NCBI GenBank assembly: GCA_025738555.1
Contig: JAOVFP010000002.1
Coordinates: 3,534,001-3,598,000, forward strand
Length of the DNA: 64,000 nt
Direction: 5' to 3'
Source: Cyathus striatus
Lineage: Eukaryota > Basidiomycota > Agaricomycetes > Agaricales > Nidulariaceae
Within the stretch, counting starts at the first letter, position 1; every line of letters begins with the position of its first letter. This document shows positions 1-12,783 of this stretch, in pieces. Both the position numbers and the translations under genes were made by a program. The notes beneath the pieces were generated by a model. The model had not been told where the DNA came from and did not search any database. It worked only from the letters and a program-made list of their open reading frames with translations.

Positions 1-391
1 GAACCAGCTCCAAGTTGTGGACATCATGAATACAGCACGAAGACACCTGGTCTTGCGTCACAGACGGTGCTGAGATGGTGAGGGGGGGGAGAGAAACCAG
101 TCTGGGGGAGAATGGCTTCGGCTGGGAGTATATAACGGTCGGCTAGGCGGGGAGCACAGCCTCGAGTGATAGTGATAGATGGAGACGTACTCTGTTTCAG
201 CTGGGATGGATCAATGCAGGGCTACTGGTTGGTAATCTAATTGGTTAATGCCATTGGATATAAGTGAGTACCAGGTATGTATACTGCCACGGTGGGCTGC
301 AATAAATGAACGCGACGCGTGACAGAGAGTGTGACAGAACGTGTTGTTATTCGACCAGGATGTGGTTCCCACTTATCTCCCATCTACCTCC
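1..391. other. Upstream non-coding stretch
   Basis: No credible coding frame was found here. A TATATAA-like string lies near 129-135 and the tract 80-125 is G-rich. It most likely holds the promoter of the Trp-Gly repeat gene that starts at 392, although that TATA-like site is 260 bp from the start codon. The end of a gene lying outside the window cannot be excluded. Confidence 0.4.
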
Positions 392-3300
392 ATGGCAAAA
401 AAGGCCAGAGGAAAACAGAAACAGGACGACGCACCTTCCAAGCCCATTAAGCCAGATCCAGCCCGTATGTGTCCTTCTCTTTGTAACATATCCTTCTTCT
501 ATAGACTCTTCTAAACCAGACAAGCAACATGACGCCTGGGGTTCTGAGACTGCACCCATTACCCACGTCGATCCCACCACTGCTCCTCCTGCTGCATGGG
601 ACTCTGCAGATACTGGATGGGGTATGACTGCACACCAGTCACCTGCTGCCCCCAACTTGGTCTGGGATCCTCCTCTGCCTGTTCCTCCTCCGTTACCACC
701 GGCCCCAGCGCCTTCTGCACCTCACAGCATATCTCCAGCTATAGTCGCCCATTCGGAGAATTTCTCATCAGATCTCCCTTCTAATACCAGGACGTCTGTC
801 GCTCATTCTGAGCAGTACGATGAAGAAGAAGATGATGATGATGAATATGCCGATGAATCATGGGACCATCCCGATGATCCTGCCCCTATAATGCCTGCGG
901 GCACACCCATCTACTCCCCCTCTCCTGCACCATCCATGAATCCTGCCCCAGCCAATCCTCCTCCTCCTCCTGCATCAGCTTCCGCCCCCCCTCCTCCCCC
1001 TTCTGTCCTCGAAATGGACGGAAGACACGGAAAGCCCCCCAGCAACAAATATTCCTCTGCAAGCGAGTATGCCAGGAAAGTGGAAGGTAAACCCCCTTCT
1101 GTCACGTCATCTACTCAGCACAAGTACAAAGTCTGGGAGTCCAAGGACGCTGTCCACTACCACCGTAAACCTCCATCTGCTTCCGTGCCCTTAACTACAC
1201 AGCCAGCACAGCCATTCAGAGCGTCTAATATACCATCACTTTCTTTGCCGCCTCCTGCCACTGCACCACCACCACCCGCCCTCAAGAATCGGAGAGACAT
1301 CCAACAAGCATACACAGAAGCAGCTGAACAAATGTCCGGACGCATCCATGGTCATCCCGCTCAGTCCCACCGACCACCCGATCAAGGTTGGGGCGCATGG
1401 CCACCTCAACCTCAACCTCAACCTCATCTTCATCCCCATCCCCATCCCCAACCGACACCAGCAGGTAGCTGGGGTGTACCAACAGCCCCAGGCCGAACAA
1501 GTAGTGCTGCTGCATGGGGTCAAGGAAGTGATTGGAATCAACCTCAACATGGTGCTGCCGCCGCCATCGCACAAAAGGCCGGTAACACCACCTGGCACTC
1601 ATGGGCTAAAGAGGCTGGAAGACCCGCCCCATCGTCACAGAGAGTACCTGAACCAGCACCACACCGTGGAAGAGAAGGCGCTGCCCACTGGGGCTCCGAT
1701 ATGCACGGCAGTCAACGCGGAGGACCAGCTCAAACCAGTCCCAGTGGGGTGGGGGAACGACAGCAGGATGGGGGGGAGGTGCCGGCTCTCAGTGGGGTGG
1801 TCATGATGATCATGAAGATTACGAAGACGGCGAAAGTGAAACCGATGAAAGTTGGACTGAAGAAGATGACGGGGAGGAAGAAGGTGTGGGAGATTATGGT
1901 GGCCGGGAGGATGAATGGGGTCGTTCAACCGCGCCTAAACAAGGAAATCAGGCTGCTGGACAAACAATGGGGCGGGGCCGCACCGGCGACGGATGGGGCA
2001 CTTCGGGTCAAGCACAAGATGCTTGGGGTGCTTCATCTTCCAATGGACACAGTAAGGGATCGCATGAAGGTGGAGGGTGGGGTACAGATGGCAAGCGAGG
2101 ACACAAGGTGACTTTTGCTCAGCCTGAGACTGCTGATTTGAAAGGTCATCCCGACCTCTCACCCCACCAGCGGTCTCAAATGTTAAGTGCATTACTCAGT
2201 GATCCACAGAAACAACATGCAAGTCTGCCAATTCATGGCAACGGTCAAGCCACGCAACTTCACCAGATGTTATTGAAGCAGCAGCACCTGCAGCAGGTAC
2301 AGCAAATGCAAAATGGTCAGAAACATATTGTTAAGAAGTTTCAACTTCACGATCCTGGCATCAAGAATCAGAAGCAGAACAAGGGAAAGAACGATTCCAA
2401 CGCCGATCACTCGGGAGGAGGTAAAGATGGATGGGGGGGTGACGAGTATGGAGGCGGAGGAGGGTGGGGTGGAGGCGGAGGCGGAGGCGGAAACACTGAC
2501 TGGGGAAGTGGAGGTGGAGGGGGTGGGGGCGGAAACGCTGGCTGGGGAGGTGGAGGTGGAGGCGGAGGCGGAGGCGGAAATACAGGTTGGGGAGTTGGAG
2601 GCGGAAACACCGGCTGGGGAGACGAAGGTGGTGGTTGGGGTGCTGAAGACGGGGGAAACAGCTTGGGACACTGGGGCGACGGCGGAGGAAAAAATAAGGG
2701 CAAAGATACAAAGACGCAGAAGAACCGTAATGAAGGTCGACAGGCATCTATCGGTGGTTGGGAAGATTTAGGACGCGATTCTGGAGATAAGAACTCGAAG
2801 CAAAAGAACGATCTCCACAGGAAGCATACATCCTTTGGTGGCTGGGGAACGATAGACGAAGAAGAGGAAGACTATAGCTCTGAGGATGATCACCGCGTTC
2901 GCTTCTCGTCGCATAAAGGAACTGATGCCCCATGGCAAGGTAGCCAAGGGGGAAGCTCCTACAGTATGCCTTCAAGAACACTAACGCATGCAATGAATGG
3001 AGCAAAAGTACCTTTGAATATTGGTATGCCTAAAAGCGATACACGCGGGTTTGTTAATGAAAAGTTTTTGGAGTCAAATGGTGCTGCCCTCGCATCTGTA
3101 CAGAACGCACTGTTTGGAAAAACGAGATTGGCCAGAGATCGAATATACTGGGCTTTTCCACCTGGTAAAGATCCGCGCGTCGCAGCCCTGCTGAAATGGA
3201 TCGATACCAATTCGCAGCAATTGGCAGCATTCGGCGTACGTTAATTTTTATTCGTTTTTTTCATATGAAAGCTGAAACGTTGTAACAGCTACATAAATTC

Positions 3301-3799
3301 CTTCAGACTCGGGAACGCGGTGCACTTATAACTAACGTCGAGTATCGCCTCCCAGAATACCCCAACGTTCCCGTCTTCGATTGGTATACGTTCGACTATT
3401 TTCAGCATAGCATGGATAAAATATTACAAGAATCCGTGGCTTCATACGATGCAGAGGCATACGTTGTGGTTTTTGTCATGCTATCTTCCAAAAGTGGCAA
3501 TAGTGTCGCTATGTGGCGAAGAAAAGTTTATTTCAGTAAAGACGTGCGGCGACTGCGTCAAGGAGAGGTCGAAATTGCGTTATCAGCCCTAAGAAAAGAT
3601 GAGGACTATAAAATCTATCTTGACGAGTAAGTTAAATTTTAATTCATCTTCCAGCTCAACTAGTTTGCTGACAAACTTTGTAAGACGACCCGCGCCAAAG
3701 ACACCATCTCTTCTTCCTAAGGGAAAACAAAGTATCAAATCGAAAGCAGGGGCTCCAGAGAAACCAAAGAAAAAGAAATGGTGGCGGCTGTTTTTCTGA
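392..3799 (+). CDS. Trp-Gly repeat protein with conserved basidiomycete C-terminal domain (CcmS-related)
   Basis: The proposed start at 392 opens with MAKKARGKQKQ. A 40-nt intron (465-504) then joins it in frame to the long open frame. The N-terminal two thirds are disordered: Pro/Ala-rich, an acidic tract, His/Pro repeats (1400-1455) and then very Gly-rich sequence (2410-2690) with well over twenty WG or GW pairs. The C-terminal third is globular and conserved-looking, with an intron at 3236-3306, and the protein ends in a Lys-rich KKKKWWRLFF tail after a short intron near 3627-3663. From memory this end resembles the CcmS-related domain annotated in many basidiomycete proteins of unknown function, but I could not check this. 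The frame changes between about 1640 and 1760. Either a 68-nt intron (1644-1711) or one missing base in a G run explains it. Dispersed WG/GW pairs are the hallmark of Argonaute-hook proteins, so an RNA-silencing or P-body role is possible but inferred. Confidence 0.8.
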
Positions 3800-4068
3800 T
3801 CGTCAATATGCTATCCTTGCTTTGCCTTTTTGTATTTGCGTCACTATCTTCTGTTCTATGTTGTTTACTTATACCTTCGCATGAGATACCCATTGTAACT
3901 GTTATCAACTAATGACACGCTGTTTCTATGTAGTGTAGTGTATACTATTATTATTTTACGACGACAATGAACATGACAATTTTAAAAACTTTCGTTACAA
4001 CATCTTCTTACCCTTGGTGGCACATGGCATAAATACATCTCTGCTGTTGAATGATTCATGCTCTTCAT

Positions 4069-5970
4069 TCAGTCGGATCCATAATCTGACTCGGAATCAG
4101 GCTCATACGGAGCGCGTTGACGAGGAGCGGAGGTGCTTGTCTGAACGGTGCTAGAGTGGGAAAGACCTGCAAAGGCGTTTGGGTCCTCATCATCGTCATC
4201 CTCCTCGTCCGCAGGATTAGATGGACCTGGCAAGCCATCGAACTGGTGTGCAGCAAATGTACGTAAATTATTTGCGACTATTAACCTCAAAGAACGTTGT
4301 TCATCAATGGCAGCACCAGATATCATTGATCGCCAAATATCAAGTGCATGTCTATATGGATGAAGTTATTTAATTGAGAGTTAGAGTTGGTGAACAGGGG
4401 GAAATAAGTAAGGATTGACATACACGGCCTCGTTACCAGCACACCAAGGCTCTTTTTGGTCTTGACTCTGTAACTCTCCTAGCAGGCCTAGAACTGTCGC
4501 AATATGGCGAATGTTTTTTACGCCAAAGTCTGCTTGCATCAACGCTGTATACATTGCTTTAATATCAACAATATATCCAGGGGGGTAGGTCCTTTCTCTC
4601 GGAGGTGATGGCTGACGCTTTGAACTGTATGCGTACCCATCTGGCGAGCGAGATCGTGATTTAACTCTGTATTTACGATCGTTGTAGTCGTCGTAAGGCA
4701 GCTTTAAGGCAGTCGAACGATATGAATGGCGAGAACTTTCAGGCCTATTATACTTCCCAGTCGATCAGCAATGCTGTACCAGGTATGTAATGTAACCAGT
4801 ATACCTCAGCCGAATTTCCCCCATCTAAAAGGTCCTTAATTCCAGATTTCCAGGCAGAAAGGTCGAAGCCTAAGTTTCTTAGTGCATTTCTGGACACTAC
4901 TTCATCATAGACTAGGAGAATCAGTGGTTTATTGGCTGTCGAAGATAAATGTCCTCTTAATAATTCTTCAAATCTCCCCTTAATGTCGTCATTCTCCAAG
5001 TATTCCGTGTCCTCGTACTCAAATTCCTAATTGCAACATAGCATAAATGGTTCTCCACCAAGTAATAATATTCCTATATTCCTTACCTCTATTTCTTTCC
5101 CAGGTATACCCATATATCTATTTCTTGATAATTTAATATGGTGCACACCATCGACTTTTGGGGAAAATGTTGGAAGAGAAGCCTCTGCCCATCCAAAGTC
5201 TAAGATTGAAGGTCGCTCGATGCGATCTTTCCAAGAGCCTGAAAGAAGTCCTTTGGTGTTGAAAGCAAATGCGCATACGCGTACATGTTGTGTCCATGGA
5301 GTATCAGGGACATTGAACTGTTGAACATTGATTGTACCAGACAGAGCATGATAAAATGTTCTAGTAGATATCTATATGAGGTACTGACATCCCCAGAAAT
5401 ATCCTGTAACATACCGACCACGCTCGAATTCAGCTCTCTCTGGTCTGTGCTGAAAGTCGGAATAAGATCTATTTGCTTGACTGGTATCTCGTGGTGCCCC
5501 ATTTTTCTCCTTACTCTTCTTTGAAGCTTTTGGCTTGAGCGTCGTTAATTTTGCTAACAACTCTTCTGGTGTTCTGAAGGTGATAGGTGATAGAGATTCA
5601 AAATCTTGTGGGTAGGCCGAAGAGTTAACACGCAAAAAATCAGGATGCTTAATTAACAGGTCTAATTGATTTTCGGTGAGAAGTAGGTGAGAGGAACCTG
5701 AGGTCTTTATTCCTATGATGGATGTTGGATAATTTTCGACCATTACTAGAACAAGTAAACACACCAACCAAGAACGAGCTGCAGAGGGGCAGATGGATTT
5801 TGGATTCTAAGTGGAGATTTGAGACCTGCCACTGTCTCTACCAAACGCTTGTCATCCCAAAGATAACGCCTAAGGTATTCAGCAATGTACTTGAAGACGA
5901 GGGTGAGAATAGATTTTTACCATTGAATGCTAGGTTGGAAACCTCCTAGCTGGTAGAGGCGAGCAGGCAT
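4069..5970 (-). CDS. Gfd2/QIP-like RNase H-fold protein, catalytic residues apparently lost
   Basis: This is a multi-exon gene; the first exon appears to start at 5970 with MPARLYQLGGFQPS. After splicing it has the landmarks of fungal 3'-5' exonuclease-like proteins (Gfd2/YDR514C and QIP type): a strand ending ILDFGWAEA, a His-containing GVHHIKLSRNRYMGI, then LILLVYDEVVSRNALRNLGF (normally LVGHN/D followed by an Asp), a VDIKAMYTAL segment (normally IDT), and finally WCAGNEA where active members have HNAGNDA. An Arg/Ser-rich insert lies near 4590-4740 and an acidic tail follows. The first acidic motif, the middle Asp and the His of the last motif are not seen, so a catalytically dead scaffold is likelier than an active nuclease. 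The start codon and internal exon edges are approximate. It converges on the Trp-Gly repeat gene. Confidence 0.65.
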
Positions 5971-6181
5971 GAATATTGCAGGAAGTTGGTATATTCGCAG
6001 TACGTGAAATATGTAGTACGGTACAGGATTGGTACAGGATGTCGTACGAAGTAGCAGTTGGAAGCAAGCAAGCACTGCTTCTCACCTAAACGCGTGTTTC
6101 GGCAACAAGCGACCGGCGCGGATTGTCACTGCACGCGCCGTCTTCACATGCAAGTATCCATTTACTTTCAAGCAATGAACC

Positions 6182-6929
6182 ATGTCTAGTGACTTGGAAT
6201 CCCGTACTGTTAAACCTTCACTATCCTCGGATAGCCGGCGAGCTCAGCATGATCATGTAGCGTGGACTACTACATATCCTGCAATAAAGAACTTCCTTGT
6301 CTTTTCGTCGTTTTTCGTACCAATAATCGCAATTCCTTACTTTCTAGCTAGAAGACATATTTCTGCGCTACGTCTCCAAGTTCAGGAGCTAGAGCGTCGT
6401 ACGAACGCTGTACAGAGCGATCTTTCTAATATGAAGGCACATACTGTGACAGTTAAAGCAGAGTGCCGTCGCGATATCGTGCAGCTACAGAAACTGAACA
6501 ACGGGATGAGAGCCGTTTGCGCACAGGTTCGGAAGGAGAGCCAGCTCGCAACTGAAAATAGCAGGGCTGATATTCAGAAACTTGCTCTCGAAATGAAACG
6601 CACTCGGTATCACATTCGTTTACCACGCTTCTTGATCCAAACGAACAGCTAATCCTTTCGTTGTAATAGCAGCAATCAAAACACTGCTTTATGGGCTCTT
6701 GGGTCATCGCTGGCCGATGTTGCCGCGTTCATGCATGAAATTGAGCTAACAATGGGATTGCAAACGCAAAAGCACGACCAGCGCGGAATAGAGCGTTTGC
6801 GATCGTTGGCATGGAAGATGCAAAATCTTCCTCAAGGATCACAACGAGAGAGCTTTAAGGTTCGTTTGGAGTGTTGCCAACCAGTTCCATATATTGACTC
6901 TCGACTACTTAAATGATTAGCCATGGTGA
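6182..6929 (+). CDS. Small single-pass membrane protein with coiled coil, function unknown
   Basis: Three exons (6182-6606, about 6670-6859, 6921-6929) give an in-frame 207-residue protein. The second intron is inferred from GTTCGT at 6860 and TTAG ending at 6920, giving an SFKPW end; without it the frame would stop at 6916. Residues about 36-56 are hydrophobic (LVFSSFFVPIIAIPYFLA) and form one membrane span. The rest, rich in Leu, Gln, Arg and Glu, looks like a coiled coil. No family was recognised. It is divergent from the RNase H-like gene with about 210 bp between the starts, so the two may share a promoter. Being conserved in its splicing pattern and free of repeats, it looks like a genuine gene. 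Confidence 0.65.
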
Positions 6930-7293
6930 AATTCATTTCAAGGGTCATGCCAACTCACTGCTATCTTTGTACTGTACTTATACAATGTTGGAACGGATGT
7001 ACTGTTACTGTAGCTAAATAGATATCGGAACTTGAGTCTTACGCGGAGCTTATAACGAGTACTTTCGATGACGGAAGCAAACACTGAAAATCGCTAAGTC
7101 AAATTCCCACGTATCCTATACTGCTGAAATGATTTCCCCACTGCTTACTCCGAGCCTCTGCCTCGTTGTTCATCGCATGTCTATCCGCCCTCTCGAGTGA
7201 AGGATAAATCTCATACGGCCATATGTTGAGCATACCGGCCTGCTCCTGGAATCTTGTATCTTCTAATCCCCTCATATTCGTAAATTCGTACCA
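6930..7293. other. Gene-free stretch, tandem promoter region
   Basis: It lies between the small membrane protein gene and the start of the GAR-domain gene. It contains no open frame of note, no repeat and no RNA gene that I could see, so it presumably carries a 3' end and a promoter. Confidence 0.4.
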
Positions 7294-10200
7294 ATGTCCT
7301 CACATTCTGTCACTATCCAAGACATAGCGAAGCAGCTACATTCTGATACTGCGGGTCCAACTGAAAGTTTGAAAACTTCCGATACGCCAGGCACTATGGC
7401 GGTCCAAAAAGAAGTGATGGCTGAAGGAGAGCAAGCCCTTGAATCTCACGAGGTGATCGAATTGCAAACGTTCAGCGAGAGGAAGGTCTGGATTGAGGAA
7501 AAGATCAAGGTCTGTTTGGCTACAATGAACTTAGAAATACTTATTATCTAAAATGTTACTAGTTTCTGGAAAAAATGTCCCCAGTTGATGTCTTCGTTGG
7601 ACTAGATGCCATTCGTACATCCTCGGAGGAAATTCCAGGACTTCCATCCCGCACCGAGTTACAACAATGGATAACTGAACACGACTCTATAGAAAAGGAG
7701 ACAGAGATATTTGATAAAGGAGAGTTGAAGAAACTACGACAACTGACGAAAGGTACTGTTGAACTTTCATTCTCTGTCTTCTTTACTTACGCTACTTCAA
7801 GCTGCGACCCAACGAAATCTATCGCCAGAGGATACAGACGTTATTGAACTGACTTTAACGACTATTAAGGCACTCGACAAACTACTCCATCTTCTACGGG
7901 ATCGTTCAGAGAACTTAGACCTCTTAGGCATACGTCTGACATGGGAAGAAAGTCGAGTAGTTTCTTGGATAGACCGAAGAAAGATTTTAGGAGACCTTCG
8001 GAATTTTCTTGACAGTCGTGCACGATGGAATAAGTCAGTGTATAGCTCTATGAGTAAATCCGAGGAGCAGCCATGTTTGACGAGAAGGGGATCCGTGACT
8101 TCATTTTCCTCCATTACTTCCGATTCATCCACATCTTTGGCCGCCTTTTCTCGTAGTGCTCGTTTTAAACTGGCAGAACTTTTATCTCGCGATGCAGCTC
8201 AGTTCTCAGGGAGAATATCGAGCTTGCGTCATGGCAAGATTGCCGCTGCTGGAAAGGCACTCGATAAATTGATTGACAACAGTCGAAGGCCGGTCCCGGA
8301 AGAACTGTTAGATGAACAAGACAGATTGGAGGAAAAGGGTATAAATGACTTAGAACACATTGACAAATTCATTATGGCTATAGTAATGCAGTGGAGAAAG
8401 TACACCTTATTTTTACTTTTTCCGAATGAGATGGTTGACTTAATGTTGTAGGGCTGATGAAATATATGTAGAAACCATCAAGGATCAACTATCTGCGCAA
8501 AACCTTCTAGAGGAAATCGAAACGGCTAATTTACATCATCCAACAGCCCGACAAAGTTCCTCATTCATTTCTCGTGTAGACACTATTCTCAAGCGCCTGT
8601 TGTTGCGCGGCAACCCTTCATCGGCTAGGAGTACTTTTCCTTGTCCTGAACATCCTCTGTTTTTAGATCAAAAGGCATTCAATGAAGCGTTAATGCAGGG
8701 GCTGTCGACCGAGATTACTATCGCGACAGACATTGTTCAAAAAGCTGATGCAGCTGCGAAGGAGTACCGATTAAATTGCGACTCTGTTAAAAGGGTTGAT
8801 CAACTGCGACAGTTTGCTCGCGATCTTTCCGAGACATTCAAAGGGATTATTGAACAACTGGAGCACGGTGTACTTACCGCAGACGGGGATGGTTCGCCGC
8901 CCAATCTTAATGTGGAACAGTGTCTAGAGCCTACTCGCCACTCTGTCTTCATCGCATTTCTGCCATCCATTCTTGACAAACTCTCCACAACTAATAACAG
9001 AACAGATGATGTTGTCAAGGATTTTGAAGTTGCTACGCAGGCGCTGAACTTCCCTGGTCTTGACGAAAGCTTCAAATCCGAATCATTTTCCGACATTAGA
9101 GGCCTTCGTGATTTGCAAAAGCAAGCTAGAGAGTTACATGATTCAGTCTCACAAAGAGTGTCTAATTTGCGCTACGCCAGAAAAGTATCGTTGTCAATGG
9201 AAGAATTGATGAAGGAGTTGCTAGAAATTCAAGAGCTTATATTCGAAGCGATCGAAAAGCATAGATGGCGGAAAGAATCGGGCAATACCCTTCTGACGCC
9301 CGAGACTCCAAAATCCTCGATTGACATATCCAGCAATTTTTCTGTCGCAGAGTTCGAAGTTCAACTATTCACGATTCGAAACAGGCTATCCCTAGACATA
9401 GATCCATCTGTGCATGAACTGTCAAGCCGCATTGGTGATCCACTAAAGGGATTACTGTCGTGTCATGCGCATGATGTAGCTGCTTTTCTGGACTTAGCGA
9501 AAGGCAATCTTCAAATATTAGAATCCGTTCAACAGCAGGCGACCGCAATGCTTTCTATTCGAGAGGAGTTCAATACCTTGCAGATACAGTCTGAAGACCT
9601 TAGGCTGCGTTTTGATTCTGCAAGCACTGATCTTTTGCTTCACAAGTCAGTTGACGCGGATATGGATTTATTGATATCCAAATATCAAGGTGAAATGGAT
9701 TCTATTCAAGCTACTATAGTATCTTTTGTAGATATTCTGCCAAGCCGGGTGCCATTTGTTGCGCGCCAGCCTAGGAAGTCTATGGATAGCGGCGACTTCG
9801 CAAGAAGGCGGTTTTCAACCCATGATACGAAAACTGTAGCTGTGCCGCCCTTGCTGCTGCAAGTAGAACGTCCCATAGATACGGCATCCATCGATGCGGA
9901 TGTCCGTGCTGATTCCAACTCCTACATTATGAGGCTTAATGGTTCTTTGGAAAACCTTCGCCGACTACTGACTCAGCTTCGCCTCGTTAGAATGGCCGTC
10001 AAAATTGATCGCGGCGTTTCTTCTATACTAAAGGATATTTCCGATTGTACTCAGCAGTCCGCTGCTTACAAAGAGACATTCGCTAAGCTCCTGGAAAATC
10101 CAACGGACCTCGAGGCACGTCTTCGAGATATGATGAAATCAATAGAGGAATCATTTACGTCGCACCGTGCAAGAATTTCTCGTTCCTTTTCTCCTCTAAG

Positions 10201-12783
10201 AGAAGTACAATATTGTATGGAACAAGACGGCAAAAAAATAGACATATCCGTTTACGATACAATATGCGTTACTAGGAGAAGGGCTCTTGATAACGCTGAG
10301 GCCCAACTCAGGGATTTGGAACAACGAATGACGCTCTTTAAAGACGAGATTGAAAAGGCTCTCACCACTGAAACGCAACGACAACATGATATTCGCGCTG
10401 CCGAAGAAAAGCAGATACGTGACGAGGAAGTTCGAATTGCTGCAAAGGAGGCGGAAAGGCTGCATCAAGAACAACTAAAGCTACAGCGGGAGGAATTGCA
10501 ACGAAGAGAAGAAGAACGTTTGCAAACACAGGCACTTCTAGAAGCGGAACGTACTCGAGCTGCTGTTGATGAAGCCGAACGAGCTCGTCAAGAACACGAA
10601 AAGATGGAAAGTGAGAGGAAAAAAGCCATCGAGGAACGATTGGCTGTGGAAATGCAGCATCATCAGGCTGAACGAGAGTTGTTGGCCCTCCAGGCAGCTG
10701 AGCATGCCCTACTAAGCCGTGAACGAGATGAGATTAAAGAAAGGCTACGCCAAGTAGAGGAAGAACTCGCTGCAGAAAAACTGGCAAGACGATGCTTCGA
10801 CGAGAGCCAGGGTAGCTCTTCGGAACTGATGACTATTGATGAGCTGGGTCCCTACTCAACCGATGATGCGGCCAACGGTAAGATATATTTATGTATTCGA
10901 CATACCGTCAGATTAATCTTCTTTAGATGCATTTGGTGTTCGAGTTATAGCTGACTCAGCGCAGTCTTCGAAGTCTCGAGCAACTCCTACTCTGCAAGCT
11001 GATATTACGTCGCTACGAATGCGATTGCGGTCTTTATGCATCAACGAAGTTGTTTGGCCGAATAATCCATCCACGCTTATTCCGGGCGAGGAGAAGCTCA
11101 ACCGCATCTTTGACGATTTTGCAGCAATATCAACGGACGTCGAAAAATTACACGCAATTGACAAAGGTTCTGTTGATGGTGCAGAGCTGCAATCTTTGAA
11201 GGTTGATGTTCAAGAGTCTTCGGAATTATTGCGGAGACTAGAAAATCTGGTAGACTTCTCGAAGGCCGCTGCCCTCTGTGATGGGGCTTTAAGTGATTTA
11301 CTGGAGCATATTGATAGCTATCCTGCTCTCCCTGTTGGTTCTCTGACATCGTCCCACCAGACTGATTCCAGTGCTACGCCTATGCAGCAAATGACTTCTA
11401 GGATTACATTTACAAGAGGCACTATTCTACATATGGATGCAAAATTCGCCGTTATAGACAGCGATCCTCGCGCAAGCAGTGAAAGATCGCGGATCCTGCA
11501 AACCTGGATGGAACTCGAGGAAATGGGTAATGATCAACTCAGAGGAAAGAAATCTCGATCTTCTAGTGCCATTAGCTCAAGAAACAGTTCAGGACGAAAT
11601 AGTCGCGTATCGATCACGAATCCGGGCTCTTCCAAAAAAAGCGGTTTCTCTACATTGACTGTTTCCTCCACATCCCGGGGAAAACTTCTGGCTCCTCTAC
11701 CCAGTTCCAGACGCGCGTCTTCGGGATCTAATGAAATACCCAGCCGCTCAAGCAGTCGGTTGTCGATTTCTTCGTCCACACGATCTGTTTCTGGGCCGCT
11801 TAACATTTCTTCGACTTTGTACAAGTCTACATTTGCGTCTCGTCAACGAACCACAAGCCTTACTGCTTCTACATCTACTGCAGCTCCGAATAAACGACCT
11901 CCTCTCAGTCCTTTACGCTCGAGAGCACAAACGGGACATAGTCAAAGGAGCGTTTCTCCCGCCATGTCCGAGTCCTCTGCTCACTCGCGTTCATTTGTTG
12001 CACATTCCAGGACCTCCATGTCATCCCTGTCTAGCTGGGCTAGGGCCCCTCGAAATTCGTTGTCATCTTTGATCCCCAATTCCACAAGTCTACAGAAGAA
12101 AACTACACCTCTCACAAGGAAAAAATATGTTGCTGATCCCAAAAGCAAGTTGGATGTGGCAGTGGGAGACGTTGTCAACAAGCTTCCCGTAGGGATTAAC
12201 GTAGAAGGTGTCTCCGAAACTTGGAAGGATCAAAGCGGCAAATATTGGATAGGTAATCAAGATCCCAAGCTTTGCTTCTGTCGTATTTTGCGCTCACAGA
12301 CCGTGATGGTCCGAGTAGGAGGAGGGTGGACGGAATTATCAAAGTCAGTATTAAGTTCATTTTATATCATCTGCTCCTTATTATCGCGATTCCTATAGAT
12401 TCATCAGGGAACATTTCGCAGACAGCTTTAGAATATTGTCAGAATCACCACCACGCGCTGGTGCCCAAGTGGAGAAGTGGATTAGCTCTGCAACTCTACT
12501 CGAATCAGTAGAAGGATATGAGCCGCTCCCTCCCCCCCGTACACCTGAACCTACATTCCCCTTTGTTCCGAGCTTCGCTCTATCAACGCCTTCAAACCGT
12601 AGTCCCCACTCTCTCAGATCGTCTCCATCAACGAAGGGATCACCTCTCACTCCTTTGCAATTCATGAGGCGCGCAGAACTCGATGCTTCGGTTCTTCGAC
12701 CCGCTACACCATCTAAGTCACCTCTACATAATAGAAATGCTCCGGTGAACATTAGCACACGTCAATCTATCTGGAGGCCATAA
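7294..12783 (+). CDS. Giant coiled-coil protein with C-terminal GAR (Gas2-related) domain
   Basis: Six exons (7294-7509, 7563-7752, 7802-8399, 8452-10877, 10927-12343, 12399-12783) splice into a clean 1,743-residue frame. Most of the protein is helical, with spectrin-like spacing up to about residue 1000, followed by a highly charged Glu/Arg/Gln coiled coil (10280-10800). A Ser-rich disordered stretch (11540-12080) leads to the GAR domain, coded at about 12150-12400. It carries the family signature: NKLPVGINVEG, then GKYWIGNQDPKLCFCRILRS and VMVRVGGGWTELSKFI, the last piece spliced across the intron at 12344-12398. In animals GAR domains of Gas2 and spectraplakins bind microtubules. A role as a microtubule-cortex or microtubule-actin linker is therefore inferred. 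No calponin-homology domain is visible, unlike animal spectraplakins. The tail after the domain is Pro/Ser-rich. Confidence 0.85.

Noticed and set aside
347..655. Minus-strand frames under the Trp-Gly gene
   Set aside because: Shadows of a low-complexity coding region on the other strand; no family resemblance.
1395..1455. Short tandem CTCAAC/CCCATC repeats, considered as a CRISPR-like or regulatory array
   Set aside because: It is an in-frame Pro/Gln/His codon repeat within the Trp-Gly gene.
2270..2747. Ser/Pro/Arg-rich minus-strand frames opposite the Gly-rich repeats
   Set aside because: Mirror translations of GGA/GGC repeats, not genes.
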